This document shows, piece by piece, positions 16,543 through 25,237 of a stretch of DNA of 64,000 nucleotides (positions within the stretch are counted from its first letter, which is position 1; each line of letters begins with the position of its first letter). The notes beneath the pieces were generated by a model. It had not been told where the DNA came from. It was given only the letters and a program-made list of their open reading frames with translations, and did not search any database. Origin of the DNA: Clostridiales bacterium (GTDB lineage Bacteria > Bacillota > Clostridia > Lachnospirales > Lachnospiraceae); NCBI GenBank assembly GCA_023663185.1, contig JAMPHY010000002.1:62001-126000 (forward strand), in the 5' to 3' direction. The translations under genes were made by a program, and so were the position numbers.

Positions 16543-17193
16543 ATGGAAAAACAAGAGATATTTGCACATATTGACCATACGCAGTTAAAGGCGTATGCAA
16601 CGTGGGAAGACATAGTGACGCTATGCGACGAAGCGGTTAAGTATAAGACCGCGTCGGTCTGCGTACCGCCGGCATATATTAAGAGAATACATGATACTTA
16701 CGGAGAAGAAGTAAATATCTGCACCGTCATCGGCTTTCCTTTAGGATACAGCGTAACTGAGTCGAAGGTTAAAGAAGCTGTCTGTGCAATTAACGATGGA
16801 GCGAAAGAGATAGACATGGTTGTTAATATAAGCGATGTAAAAAACGGGCTTTATGATAAAGTAGAAGATGAAATACGTGCGTTAAAAGAAGCTTGCAGCA
16901 ATAATATCCTCAAGGTAATAATTGAGACATGTTATCTGAATGAAGCGGAAAAAATCGCCATGTGCCATGCCGTTACAAATGCGGGGGCAGATTATATTAA
17001 GACTTCCACAGGTTTTGGAACAGCGGGGGCGACGATAGAAGATATCAGGCTTTTTAAGAAACATATCGGTTCAAATGTTAAGATTAAAGCGGCGGGCGGA
17101 ATTTCCACATTGGAAGATATTGAGGCTTTTCTTACGGAAGGCTGTGACAGGATAGGAACGTCGAGGGCGGTAGGGCTGCTTAAGGAATTGTAA
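16543..17193 (+). CDS. deoC: Deoxyribose-phosphate aldolase
   Basis: Cleaves 2-deoxyribose-5-phosphate to glyceraldehyde-3-phosphate and acetaldehyde in deoxynucleoside salvage. The 216-residue product has the expected HIDHTQLK start, TVIGFPLGY, EIDMVVNI, KVIIETCYL and the Schiff-base Lys in DYIKTSTGF, ending with IKAAGGI and RIGTSRA. The ATG at 16543 follows GGAGG; in-frame upstream codons back to 16411 overlap the terminator hairpin and are not part of the family. It is cytosolic and apparently transcribed as a single gene or with the following aminopeptidase gene. Confidence 0.95.
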   Translation: MEKQEIFAHIDHTQLKAYATWEDIVTLCDEAVKYKTASVCVPPAYIKRIHDTYGEEVNICTVIGFPLGYSVTESKVKEAVCAINDGAKEIDMVVNISDVKNGLYDKVEDEIRALKEACSNNILKVIIETCYLNEAEKIAMCHAVTNAGADYIKTSTGFGTAGATIEDIRLFKKHIGSNVKIKAAGGISTLEDIEAFLTEGCDRIGTSRAVGLLKEL

Positions 17194-17273
17194 TATGCCC
17201 GCACTTGCAGGTCAACGTAAGAATAGAGATTAGGATAAAGCGTGATAAGATAAAGTAGAAAGGAAGGATTAAC

Positions 17274-19064
17274 GTGGAAATCAAGGAGCGTATCAGACTG
17301 CTTCAAGAGAAGATGGAACAGGAAAATATTGATTATTATATGATTCCGACGGCGGATTATCACAATTCGGAATATGTGAGCGATTTTTTTAAGGTAAGAG
17401 AGTATTTTTCAGGATTTACAGGCTCAAACGGAACGCTGGTAGTAAGCCGTGATTCTGCTGGATTATGGACGGACGGACGTTATTTTATACAGGCGGAAAA
17501 AGAGCTTGAAGGGAGCGGTATCACGCTTTTTCGTATGCAGGAAGAGGGCGTGCCGACGATTAAAGAATATTTAAAGCAGAACATGAAGGACGGAGAAGCG
17601 CTGGGGTTTGACGGCAGGGTTATCGATGCACATTATGGCAAAGAGCTGGAAGACAGTTTACAGCATACTCATACGGCTTTCAGATATGAAAAGGACGTAG
17701 CGGGGGAGCTTTGGAGTGACAGACCGAGTCTGCCCTGCGCACCCGTAAAGATATTGCCTGAAGAAATCTGCGGGCAGAGCGCGGCGGATAAATTAGAAAA
17801 AGTAAGGGCTGTAATGAGTGAGAAAAAATGCGACGCCCATCTGCTTGCTAAGCTGGACGATTTAATGTGGCTGCTTAATATAAGGGGCGCCGATGTGGAA
17901 TGCAATCCGGTAGCGTTGTCTTACGGATATATTACAATGACGGACTGTTTTCTTTTCATACAGAAGCAGGCTGTTACGGAAGAAATGAAGGAGTATGCTG
18001 CAAAGTGCGGCATTACACTAAAAGGCTATGATGAGATAGAGGCTTTCTTAAAAGAAAATGCCAAAGGGAAAGTGCTCTTAGACGAGAGGAACGTCAATTA
18101 CAGGCTGTACAGTATTCTTAAGAGCGGAGCGGAAATCGTGACCGATGTAAATCCGAGTGAGAAAATGAAAGCTATTAAGAATCCGGTCGAGCTTAAATAC
18201 ATGGAAAAGGTATATTTACAGGACAGCGTCGCTTTGACTAAATTTATATACTGGCTTAAAACCAATATCGGTAAAATACCGCTGACAGAATATTCGGCGG
18301 CGATGTATCTTGATAATCTGCGCAGGGAGGTTGAGGGTTTTCTTGATTTGTCGTTTCCGACTATCAGCGGATATAAGGAAAATGCAGCGATGATGCACTA
18401 TGAAGCGACAGAAAACGATAACAGTAAGCTTGCGCCCGAAGGAATGTTGTTAGTGGATTCGGGCGGACAATATCTGGGCGGAACCACAGATGTGACAAGG
18501 ACAATCGTGCTGGGAGAAATAAGCGGCGAAATTAAGCGGCATTTTACGGCTGTGGCTGTCGGAATGCTTGCCTTAACCAACGCAAGATTTTTATATGGCT
18601 GTACCGGAAGAAATCTGGATATTCTGGCAAGAGAGCCGTTATGGAGTATGGACATTGATTATAAGTGCGGAACGGGACACGGAATTGGGTATATACTTAA
18701 CGTGCATGAAGGACCGCAGAGTATAAGATGGCGCTATGTCGAGAGCGTGAAAGAGACCGTAATCGAGGCAGGCATGGTAATGTCTAACGAGCCGGGCGTA
18801 TATAAGACCGGAAGCCACGGGATACGTACTGAGAACGTCATAGTGGCAAAAAACGGTGTAAAAAACGAAGACGGGCAGTTTATGTATTTTGATACCCTGA
18901 CCTATGTTCCGATTGATTTAGAGGCAATAGCGCCCGAATATATGCAGAAAGCGGATATTGAGAGGCTTAACGCCTACCACAAGGCAGTATATGAGAAAGT
19001 GAGTCCGTATCTAACGGAAGATGAGCGTAAATGGCTTAAGGAAGCAACGAGAGCTGTCTCTTAA
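17274..19064 (+). CDS. Xaa-Pro aminopeptidase (M24 family)
   Basis: Removes N-terminal residues before proline. The 596-residue protein is the long form, with two creatinase-like N-terminal domains and a C-terminal M24 pita-bread domain. Metal ligands are visible in LVDSGGQYLGGTTDVTRT (two Asp), GTGHGIGYILNVHEGP (His), MVMSNEPGVY (Glu) and GIRTENVI (Glu). Translation starts at GTG 17274 after AAGGAAGGATT. It is cytosolic; no signal peptide is seen. The next gene starts 14 bases after its stop, suggesting co-transcription. Confidence 0.93.
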   Translation: MEIKERIRLLQEKMEQENIDYYMIPTADYHNSEYVSDFFKVREYFSGFTGSNGTLVVSRDSAGLWTDGRYFIQAEKELEGSGITLFRMQEEGVPTIKEYLKQNMKDGEALGFDGRVIDAHYGKELEDSLQHTHTAFRYEKDVAGELWSDRPSLPCAPVKILPEEICGQSAADKLEKVRAVMSEKKCDAHLLAKLDDLMWLLNIRGADVECNPVALSYGYITMTDCFLFIQKQAVTEEMKEYAAKCGITLKGYDEIEAFLKENAKGKVLLDERNVNYRLYSILKSGAEIVTDVNPSEKMKAIKNPVELKYMEKVYLQDSVALTKFIYWLKTNIGKIPLTEYSAAMYLDNLRREVEGFLDLSFPTISGYKENAAMMHYEATENDNSKLAPEGMLLVDSGGQYLGGTTDVTRTIVLGEISGEIKRHFTAVAVGMLALTNARFLYGCTGRNLDILAREPLWSMDIDYKCGTGHGIGYILNVHEGPQSIRWRYVESVKETVIEAGMVMSNEPGVYKTGSHGIRTENVIVAKNGVKNEDGQFMYFDTLTYVPIDLEAIAPEYMQKADIERLNAYHKAVYEKVSPYLTEDERKWLKEATRAVS

Positions 19065-19078
19065 GCAGGGGGATTAAT

Positions 19079-19384
19079 ATGAAATTTTATAAAAACCTGT
19101 ATATCGGAGATACTATTAAAAATCCGAATCAAGTGAAGAGAAAAATAAAGCATCATGCAAGACAACTGAATGTATTTGTCATCATGCTTGCTTCGGGTGA
19201 TAACCAGCTTGAAATCTGCCATAGTATGCTTATCAGGCAGCCTTTTTATAAGAAGAAGGAAAATGCGCCGTATATCATCGGCATTGCGGGAAGCTATGAT
19301 GAGGCTGTGGAAATAGTGTGTAGGATTACCCAAGAGGCAGTGGTACAGAATGGAAACGCCGATTTGAAGGGATATTTGTTGTAG
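19079..19384 (+). CDS. Conserved hypothetical protein
   Basis: A 101-residue basic, soluble protein. I do not recognise a named domain. GGGGG precedes the ATG and it sits 14 bases after the aminopeptidase and 18 bases before a DUF2953 gene, so it is likely a real member of this run. Composition (Lys-rich N-terminal half, then PYIIGIAGSYDEAVEIV) suggests a small alpha/beta fold. No function is proposed. Confidence 0.7.
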   Translation: MKFYKNLYIGDTIKNPNQVKRKIKHHARQLNVFVIMLASGDNQLEICHSMLIRQPFYKKKENAPYIIGIAGSYDEAVEIVCRITQEAVVQNGNADLKGYLL

Positions 19385-19402
19385 AAGAAAGGCAAAGTAT
19401 AA

Positions 19403-20476
19403 ATGTTACATATATTGTTGCTGATTTTAAGAATAATATTAATAATATTAGCAATATTGATAGGGGTAATACTCCTGTCTTTATGTATTGTACTTTTTGT
19501 GCCAGTGCGTTACAGTATTAAGTTAAACCGCACGGAAAGCGAAGGCAGCCCTCCGATAGAGGCGGACGCTAAAATTACGTGGCTTCTGCATTTTATCAAT
19601 ATAAGGGCTGTGTATCCTTCCGATATATATCTTAAAGTGCGCATTATGTTTATTACTCTGTTCAGGCTTCCTATGAAAGAGAAAAAGACGAAAAAAGAAA
19701 GAAAAGAGAAAACGAAAACCAACGGTAAGGATAAGAACGAAGAAAAGAAAACGAAAACCAACGGTAAAGATAAGAATGAAGATAAGGATAAATATAAAGT
19801 TCAGGAAGCAGACGCTAGGACAGATAAAGAAAAAGCCGCAGGAGAGAAAAGCAGCGTAGCAGAAGAAAAAGTTGTAGGAGAGAAAATTAGCGCAGATAAA
19901 GAAACGATTGTAGAAAAGAGAGCAGGCACAGAAAATGAAACTGTTACAGGCGTAGAAACAGAGTCCGGCGGTAAGGCAAAACAACCTCTAAAAGCCAAAA
20001 TAAGCGCTAAAATAAACGCCATAAAAGCCAAACTAATTAAAATAATAGATATATTTAAAAATATAATATACACAATAAAGAAAATCTGTGTTAAAATAAA
20101 AGAAATGTTGGAAAATGCAGAGTATTATCTTGATATTATTAAGGGCGATGAGTTTAAAAGAGCATTTTCATTGTGTAAGGGTGAGCTGGGGGCAATTTTT
20201 AGCTATATTAAGCCGAGGAAGCTGCAGGCTGATTTAATAATAGGGCTTGACGATCCGGCAGCTACGGGACAGGTTCTTTCATATTACGGAATACTATATT
20301 CGTTGATAGGAAACAATGTTAATATCACGGGCGATTTTGAAAGGAGAAGAATAGAGGGTTCTGTTTTTATTAAAGGAAAGATAAAGCTCTTTACATTTTT
20401 GAAGGCGGTTATCCGCATTTACTTCAATAAAGATATCAGAAAATTACTTAAGCTGTTTAAGAAGGAGGAAGCATAA
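19403..20476 (+). CDS. DUF2953 domain membrane protein
   Basis: A 357-residue protein with one N-terminal transmembrane helix (about residues 5-34), a Lys/Glu-rich low-complexity spacer (about 95-200), and a C-terminal DUF2953-like region (ADLIIGLDDPAATGQVLSYY..., IEGSVFIKGKIKLFTFLKA). DUF2953 genes are commonly next to the sporulation gene ytfJ/gerW, and that gene follows here with its ATG directly after this stop. A role in spore formation is inferred from that linkage. The spacer contains a 39-bp tandem duplication (19709-19786). Confidence 0.82.
   Translation: MLHILLLILRIILIILAILIGVILLSLCIVLFVPVRYSIKLNRTESEGSPPIEADAKITWLLHFINIRAVYPSDIYLKVRIMFITLFRLPMKEKKTKKERKEKTKTNGKDKNEEKKTKTNGKDKNEDKDKYKVQEADARTDKEKAAGEKSSVAEEKVVGEKISADKETIVEKRAGTENETVTGVETESGGKAKQPLKAKISAKINAIKAKLIKIIDIFKNIIYTIKKICVKIKEMLENAEYYLDIIKGDEFKRAFSLCKGELGAIFSYIKPRKLQADLIIGLDDPAATGQVLSYYGILYSLIGNNVNITGDFERRRIEGSVFIKGKIKLFTFLKAVIRIYFNKDIRKLLKLFKKEEA
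19709..19786 (+). repeat. 2 x 39-bp in-frame tandem repeat
   Basis: Two 39-base units (19709-19747 and 19748-19786) differ at three positions and each encodes 13 residues of the type KTKTNGKDKNEEK. They lie in the charged spacer of the DUF2953 protein and probably arose by slippage. Confidence 0.9.
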
Positions 20477-20878
20477 ATGGCAGATAACAATTTCACCAAC
20501 GTAATTGAATCCCTTATGAAAGGAATGAATGCGGTTTTATCAACAAAGACGGTGGTAGGAGAGGCAACACAGATTGGAGATACCATTATTCTTCCGCTTG
20601 TTGATGTCACTTTCGGCGTAGGTGCAGGAGCGAGCAGCACGGATAAGAAGAACGGCGGTGGCGGCGGTTTTTCCGCTAAAATGAGTCCGAGTGCGGTGCT
20701 GGTTATTAAAAACGGTTCTACTAAACTTGTAAATATAAAGAATCAGGATACAATTACTAAGGTAATCGACATGATTCCGGATATCGTAGATAAATTTACC
20801 GCACCCAAAGAGGATATGATTGCGGATGACGATGCTGTGGATATTGCATTTCCTGCAGAAAAGAAGGACGTGCAGTAG
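20477..20878 (+). CDS. gerW: GerW/YtfJ family spore germination protein
   Basis: A 133-residue protein of the GerW (YtfJ) family, a forespore protein required in Bacillus subtilis for L-alanine-triggered germination. Diagnostic stretches are ESLMKGMNAVLSTKTVVGEA, IILPLVDVTFGVGAG, a Gly-rich loop, and SPSAVLVIKNG. The ATG follows the DUF2953 stop immediately, with GGAGG inside the upstream gene, so the two are translationally coupled. It confirms the host as a spore former by gene content. Confidence 0.93.
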   Translation: MADNNFTNVIESLMKGMNAVLSTKTVVGEATQIGDTIILPLVDVTFGVGAGASSTDKKNGGGGGFSAKMSPSAVLVIKNGSTKLVNIKNQDTITKVIDMIPDIVDKFTAPKEDMIADDDAVDIAFPAEKKDVQ

Positions 20879-20939
20879 GGGCATCACATAGAAGTAAAAA
20901 TTGCATATAATATATAAAAGGCATAGGCAGGAAAACTAT

Positions 20940-21080
20940 ATGAAGAAATTAATCGGACTTGTAGCGCTTTGCGTAGGAATAGGAATGCTGTTTATGCTTT
21001 TTATGACTAATCGTTTTATTGGACTTATTTTGATTGTACTTTTGCTGCTGATAGGTTATAATTTCTTTTGCTGTGATTAG
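20940..21080 (+). CDS. Very small membrane protein
   Basis: A 46-residue open frame, mostly hydrophobic, with two membrane segments separated by MTNRF and a terminal FFCCD. AGGAAAAC precedes the ATG. It sits between gerW and the J-domain gene in the same direction. I recall similar tiny proteins ending in two cysteines in other Lachnospiraceae near sporulation genes, but cannot verify it here. Function is unknown. Confidence 0.65.
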   Translation: MKKLIGLVALCVGIGMLFMLFMTNRFIGLILIVLLLLIGYNFFCCD

Positions 21081-21148
21081 CAGAAATGGAAGAGATGGAA
21101 TGGCTGGTGCGAGTGAAATCGCATATTAAGAAAGAATGAAGGTTTACT

Positions 21149-21691
21149 ATGGACATAAATGTTGATGAAATACTTGAAAACGGTTCCGAGGAGGAATTGA
21201 ATAAATTAAAGTCGTGGCTTTTCCGCGAAAATGTAAGAATTATTACCGCCTCTAAGGATTTGGATAAGAAGCAGGAGCAGTTCAATAAGGAAAAGGAACA
21301 GTTTAAGGGCGAAATGAAGACGCTCAATCATAAGTTGTCTGCGGATAAGAAAAGATTGGAACAGGACAAGGATTTCTTTGAGAAGAAGATGCAAATTCTT
21401 AAAGATGGTTTTGAACAGCTTGATATCGACCGCAGGCGGCTGGATAAGGAAAAGACTAGGTTCGAGGCTCAAAGGGAGATGATGGAGCGGTCTTCTTATG
21501 AGATAAATGACAGTGATATATCTGCACTTTTCAGAGGAGTAACTAACCTTCTTTCCTTGAAGAAAAGATATAAAGACCTGATTAAGATTTTCCACCCGGA
21601 TAATGTCGCAGGCGATAAGGAAATGATTCAGATGATAAATAGTGAGTACGAGAGTCTCAAACGCAGTTTTGATAGAGAAATGCGGGCGTAG
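21149..21691 (+). CDS. Coiled-coil protein with C-terminal J-like domain
   Basis: A 180-residue protein. Residues about 25-115 form a long, highly charged coiled coil (repeated LDKKQEQFNKEKEQF-type heptads). The C-terminal 45 residues contain LKKRYKDLIKIFHPDNVAG, in which HPD at about residue 150 is the invariant tripeptide of DnaJ J-domains, followed by a helix with INSEYESLK. Helix I of a normal J-domain is not obvious. It could recruit DnaK to a coiled-coil partner. The gene ends before a terminator. Confidence 0.72.
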   Translation: MDINVDEILENGSEEELNKLKSWLFRENVRIITASKDLDKKQEQFNKEKEQFKGEMKTLNHKLSADKKRLEQDKDFFEKKMQILKDGFEQLDIDRRRLDKEKTRFEAQREMMERSSYEINDSDISALFRGVTNLLSLKKRYKDLIKIFHPDNVAGDKEMIQMINSEYESLKRSFDREMRA

Positions 21692-21710
21692 GAATGAAAT
21701 AGTGTAAAAC

Positions 21711-21745
21711 AAAAAGACCAATGGTTTGAATTGGTCTTTTCTTTG
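21711..21745. terminator. Bidirectional intrinsic terminator
   Basis: AAAAAGACCAAT pairs with ATTGGTCTTTT around a 7-base loop. It separates the plus-strand sporulation cluster from the convergent rpmB gene and has T-runs in both directions. Confidence 0.88.
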
Positions 21746-21763
21746 TATTGAATACATTTAAAG

Positions 21764-21949
21764 TTAAGCTCTTTCAACTCTGCCGGATTTCAGGCACTGA
21801 GTACATACATGTAATCTCTTAGCTGCACCATTTACCTTACATTTAACTCTTTTTACATTAGAATGCCAGATTCTATTGGACCTTCTATGTGAATGGCTTA
21901 CATTGTTTCCGAAATGAGCTCCCTTACCACAAATATCACATTTTGCCAT
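21764..21949 (-). CDS. rpmB: Ribosomal protein L28
   Basis: A 61-residue large-subunit ribosomal protein. It has the L28 pattern CDICGKGAHFGNNVSHSHRR at the N-terminus and CTQCLKSG near the end. The two CxxC pairs make this the zinc-binding C+ form. I chose the start at 21949 because GGAGG lies just before it; upstream in-frame codons are not part of the family. It is a stand-alone gene, as is usual for rpmB in Firmicutes. Confidence 0.96.
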   Translation of the reverse strand: MAKCDICGKGAHFGNNVSHSHRRSNRIWHSNVKRVKCKVNGAAKRLHVCTQCLKSGRVERA

Positions 21950-22075
21950 TTTAGCACCTCCTAACGATACGGTTTTCTTATTCCGCTTACACAACGTTAA
22001 TATAATATCAGAAATTGGCAAGGATTGCAAGTACAAAATGCAAAAGAAAGAAAGAAAAATTACCCATTAAGAATA

Positions 22076-22104
22076 TTGACTTTTATAAGCTGTTTTGAGA
22101 TAAT
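22076..22104 (+). promoter_or_regulatory. Predicted sigma-A promoter for pckA
   Basis: TTGACT (22076-22081) and GATAAT (22099-22104) with 17-base spacing, about 95 bases before the pckA start. The leader then contains a GGAAAACC/GGTTTTCC hairpin (about 22149-22168). Confidence 0.65.
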
Positions 22105-22198
22105 ATAAACGGTGTGTTGCAGTAAGCGGCGCATACAATGCAAATTGCGGAAAACCGCAAGGTTTTCCCTGATAATATAATTTTAAGGAGGATATGTC

Positions 22199-23926
22199 AT
22201 GTCAACAAAAGCTAATTACAAGATTGACGAAATCGGTAAGGGCAAAGTCGGATTTTCCAAAACTCGCTCAATTATCGAAGCTGCTTTCTACGGAAACAAC
22301 GTAGTGAAAGTAAACACATTAAAAGAGGCTTACAATTTAGCAAAAAATTCACCGGGAACAATTGTTACCGATATGCCTGTCAAAGACGGTGAGACATTCG
22401 GACTTCCTGATGACGCAAAGGTACTGTTATTCAACGATGGAGCAGTAACAGGACGTTATGCTGCAGCGCGCCGTATTAAAGGCGAGCCGGGCGTTGATGA
22501 GACCAAGCTGGACAAGGTAATTATGGACGCAATTTATGAGACACGTTGGAAAACAATGTATCATGCTGAGTGTTTCGTAGGTCTTGATCCTGAATTTATG
22601 GTAAAAGCACACCTTTTGATTCCGGAAGGTGAAGAGAACCTGCTTTACAACTGGATGATTAACTTCCAGTATATGTCTGACGACTATGTAAAGATGTACA
22701 AGAATTCCAAACCGGTAGGCGATGGCAAAGAGCCTGATATCTATATTTTCTCAGATCCTCAGTGGGCTCCTCATGAAGCACCTGACGTTGATTATAGCTG
22801 CTTAAGCGATCCGCTTACACTTTGCTATTTTGATACCAATCAGAACTGTGCGGCTATTCTCGGTATGAAATACTTCGGCGAGCATAAGAAGGGCACTTTG
22901 ACAATGGCGTGGGCTTTAGCTAACAGAAACGGTTATGCGTCATGCCACGGCGGACAGAAAGAATATTCATTAGAGGGCGGAAAGAAGTTCGTTGCTTCCG
23001 TATACGGTCTGTCAGGCTCCGGCAAGTCTACTTTGACTCATGCAAAGCATAACGGCAAGTATGATCAGTTTGGCGGTATCAAAGTTCTTCATGACGATGC
23101 ATTTATCATTAATTCCGATACGTGTGCATCTATCGCTCTTGAGCCTACTTACTTTGATAAGACGGCAGATTATCCTACAGGCTGCCCGGATAATGAATAT
23201 CTGTTATCTGCTCAGAACTGCTCATGTACTATGGACAGCGAAGGAAAGATTCAGCTTGTAACAGAGGATATCAGAAACGGCAATGGACGTGCTATCAAGT
23301 CTAAATTATGGTCTCCTAACCGTGTAGACAAGATTGACGCTCCTGTTAATGCAATCTTCTGGATTATGAAAGATCCTACAATTCCGCCGGTAGTTAAGCT
23401 GAAAGGTTCGGCGTTAGCTTCCGTTATGGGCGCTACGCTTGCTACTAAGACGTCTACCGCAGAGCGTGTTGCTGCTGGTACAGACCTTAATGCAATCCGT
23501 ATTGTACCTTATGCTAACCCGTTCAGAACCTATCCGTTAGTAAACGACTATGAGAAGTTTAAGAAACTGGTAGAAGAGAAGAACGTAGCTTGCTATATTG
23601 TTAATACAGGCGACTTCATGGGCGAGAAGGTTAAACCTGCCGATACTCTTGGAATCCTTGAGACAATCGTAGAAGGCAAAGATAAATTCGAGCAGTGGGG
23701 ACCTTTTGAAGATATTGAAATCATGAACGAATGGTCAGGACAGACAGAAGGCTTTAAGAACTTCAAGGCTGACGTCAACGACGCTGACTACAAAGAACAG
23801 TTGAAGGCTGCTATGCAGACTCGTGTAAATGCGGTAAATGATTTCGCTACCAAGAAAGAGGGCTATGACAAGCTTCCTGATGAGGCGCTTGCAGCTTTAC
23901 AGAAATTGGTAGACGCATTGAACTAA
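22199..23926 (+). CDS. pckA: Phosphoenolpyruvate carboxykinase (ATP)
   Basis: Interconverts oxaloacetate + ATP and PEP + CO2 + ADP; in anaerobic gut Firmicutes it often runs toward oxaloacetate. The 575-residue protein has the kinase P-loop GLSGSGKSTLT, the ATP-type signature around HDDAFII, and the SKLWSPNRVDK and ATKTSTAERVAAG stretches. TAAGGAGG lies before the ATG. Codons are more uniform than in neighbouring genes, consistent with high expression. It is a single-gene unit with its own promoter and terminator. The product is longer than typical 530-540-residue forms but matches a known clostridial subtype. Confidence 0.94.
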   Translation: MSTKANYKIDEIGKGKVGFSKTRSIIEAAFYGNNVVKVNTLKEAYNLAKNSPGTIVTDMPVKDGETFGLPDDAKVLLFNDGAVTGRYAAARRIKGEPGVDETKLDKVIMDAIYETRWKTMYHAECFVGLDPEFMVKAHLLIPEGEENLLYNWMINFQYMSDDYVKMYKNSKPVGDGKEPDIYIFSDPQWAPHEAPDVDYSCLSDPLTLCYFDTNQNCAAILGMKYFGEHKKGTLTMAWALANRNGYASCHGGQKEYSLEGGKKFVASVYGLSGSGKSTLTHAKHNGKYDQFGGIKVLHDDAFIINSDTCASIALEPTYFDKTADYPTGCPDNEYLLSAQNCSCTMDSEGKIQLVTEDIRNGNGRAIKSKLWSPNRVDKIDAPVNAIFWIMKDPTIPPVVKLKGSALASVMGATLATKTSTAERVAAGTDLNAIRIVPYANPFRTYPLVNDYEKFKKLVEEKNVACYIVNTGDFMGEKVKPADTLGILETIVEGKDKFEQWGPFEDIEIMNEWSGQTEGFKNFKADVNDADYKEQLKAAMQTRVNAVNDFATKKEGYDKLPDEALAALQKLVDALN

Positions 23927-23970
23927 TTGAATAAATTAAATTATTTTAATTAAAGCTGGAAGATAAAATT

Positions 23971-24007
23971 ACACCCCATTACCGTGATTGGTGATGGGGT
24001 GTTTTTA
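23971..24007 (+). terminator. Intrinsic terminator of pckA
   Basis: ACACCCCATTACC pairs with GGTGATGGGGTGT around a 6-base loop, with one internal mismatch, and runs into TTTTT. The stem is also usable by the convergent SGNH gene. Confidence 0.9.
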
Positions 24008-24047
24008 TGGAATAAATTATGTTTTATGTTGAATTATTGTTGAGTCA

Positions 24048-25109
24048 TTATTGCATCATGCTGTTTATGAAATACGCATATAAAGCCTGAGAGGTTTCCT
24101 TGTTGTAATGCAGACCGTCTACGATTTTACAGCCGACCGCTGATATGTAGCTGTGACTATCTATCCAGTGTATATATGGGCTCAAGTTATTATACATTTG
24201 TGTATTAAAGTATGTTACCTGCTCTTCGGTAACATATAGATTATCCCATACCGGATTGACGGAAGCATAGTAAACTGTTGCTCCTAAAGCTGTCCATTCA
24301 GCAGCTTTGGCATTAACAAGCGGTATGTATTTCTGGAGATTTCTGGTATCGTTTACGCCCAGATTAATTAATATTTTGGAGCCGTTTCCTACGCAGGCGT
24401 CTATTCTTGGAATCGCTTTTTCTTTAAACCACGTATAACCTTGTCCGCTTTCAGCTATCCATGTGCAAGCATTGGGACCTACAGCTTCCTGCATCTGTAC
24501 GAATCTGGAATCACCCACCATAATTATACCTGCCGTATTTCTTACATCAGGTACGGGCACTATTTCAGGAACTGCCGGAACAGCAGGCTGCGTTTCAGAA
24601 ACTGCCATAGCTGCGGACTGTGCGGCGGCAGCGTTAGCATTTGCCTGCATACTTGCCCATGCTGCGCTAAGCGCGTTTATCTGCTCCTGTGTAAGTGTAA
24701 TACCTTGAGCTTGAAAACTCTCTATTAAAGCGGTGAACGCAGCATCTGTGGAAGCGCTGCCTGCAGGAGTACTGCTTTGTAGATACTTATTGCTGACAAA
24801 AGCTCTAAGTTCATTATTAGCGCCGTAGGCAATTTCATACCAGCCGGTATCTGCCTGTCCAAGTACTATGACTGTCTGACCGCGATTTAGCGAACCGACT
24901 TTTTCATAGGCTGTCGAAGGACCTTTTCTGATATTGACGGAGTTAATTACATACATTGCAATGGGCGCGCCGTATTCTGTAACGGTATATCCGCTTTGGT
25001 CATTTGTGCCGACAAACCTGATAAATTGGGTTTCTGCATCTTCCGGGCTGCTGTAACCGCATAGTAAGAGTGAAAGGGTTAGCGTGAGAATCACTGATAG
25101 TTTTTTCAT
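24048..25109 (-). CDS. Secreted SH3-SGNH hydrolase
   Basis: A 353-residue exported protein. After a signal peptide (residues 1 to about 18, ending near LLLCGYSS) comes a bacterial SH3 domain (about 50-115: NSVNIRKGPSTAYEKVGSL), an Ala/Gln-rich linker, and a SGNH hydrolase domain. The catalytic blocks are visible: GDSRF (Ser), GQGYTW (Gly), GVNDTRN (Asn) and DGLHYN (Asp/His). Such enzymes remove or transfer acyl groups on surface glycans. AAAGGAG precedes the start chosen at 25109; further upstream codons have no support. It lies 128 bases downstream of an acyltransferase gene on the same strand, a pairing that resembles a split OatA. Confidence 0.86.
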   Translation of the reverse strand: MKKLSVILTLTLSLLLCGYSSPEDAETQFIRFVGTNDQSGYTVTEYGAPIAMYVINSVNIRKGPSTAYEKVGSLNRGQTVIVLGQADTGWYEIAYGANNELRAFVSNKYLQSSTPAGSASTDAAFTALIESFQAQGITLTQEQINALSAAWASMQANANAAAAQSAAMAVSETQPAVPAVPEIVPVPDVRNTAGIIMVGDSRFVQMQEAVGPNACTWIAESGQGYTWFKEKAIPRIDACVGNGSKILINLGVNDTRNLQKYIPLVNAKAAEWTALGATVYYASVNPVWDNLYVTEEQVTYFNTQMYNNLSPYIHWIDSHSYISAVGCKIVDGLHYNKETSQALYAYFINSMMQ

Positions 25110-25237
25110 TTGGTATATTCTCCTTTTTTCTAAGATAGTTGTATGATAAAGTATACAATGTAAAAGAAAATTGTGCAAGCAAAAGAAATGTGAAAATAGA
25201 TTTTTCACACTGCCAGAAAATACCATATGAATGTTGA

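Noticed and set aside
22126..22172. Possible riboswitch in the pckA leader
   Set aside because: Only a short GGAAAACC/GGTTTTCC hairpin is seen, with no terminator or recognisable aptamer motif.
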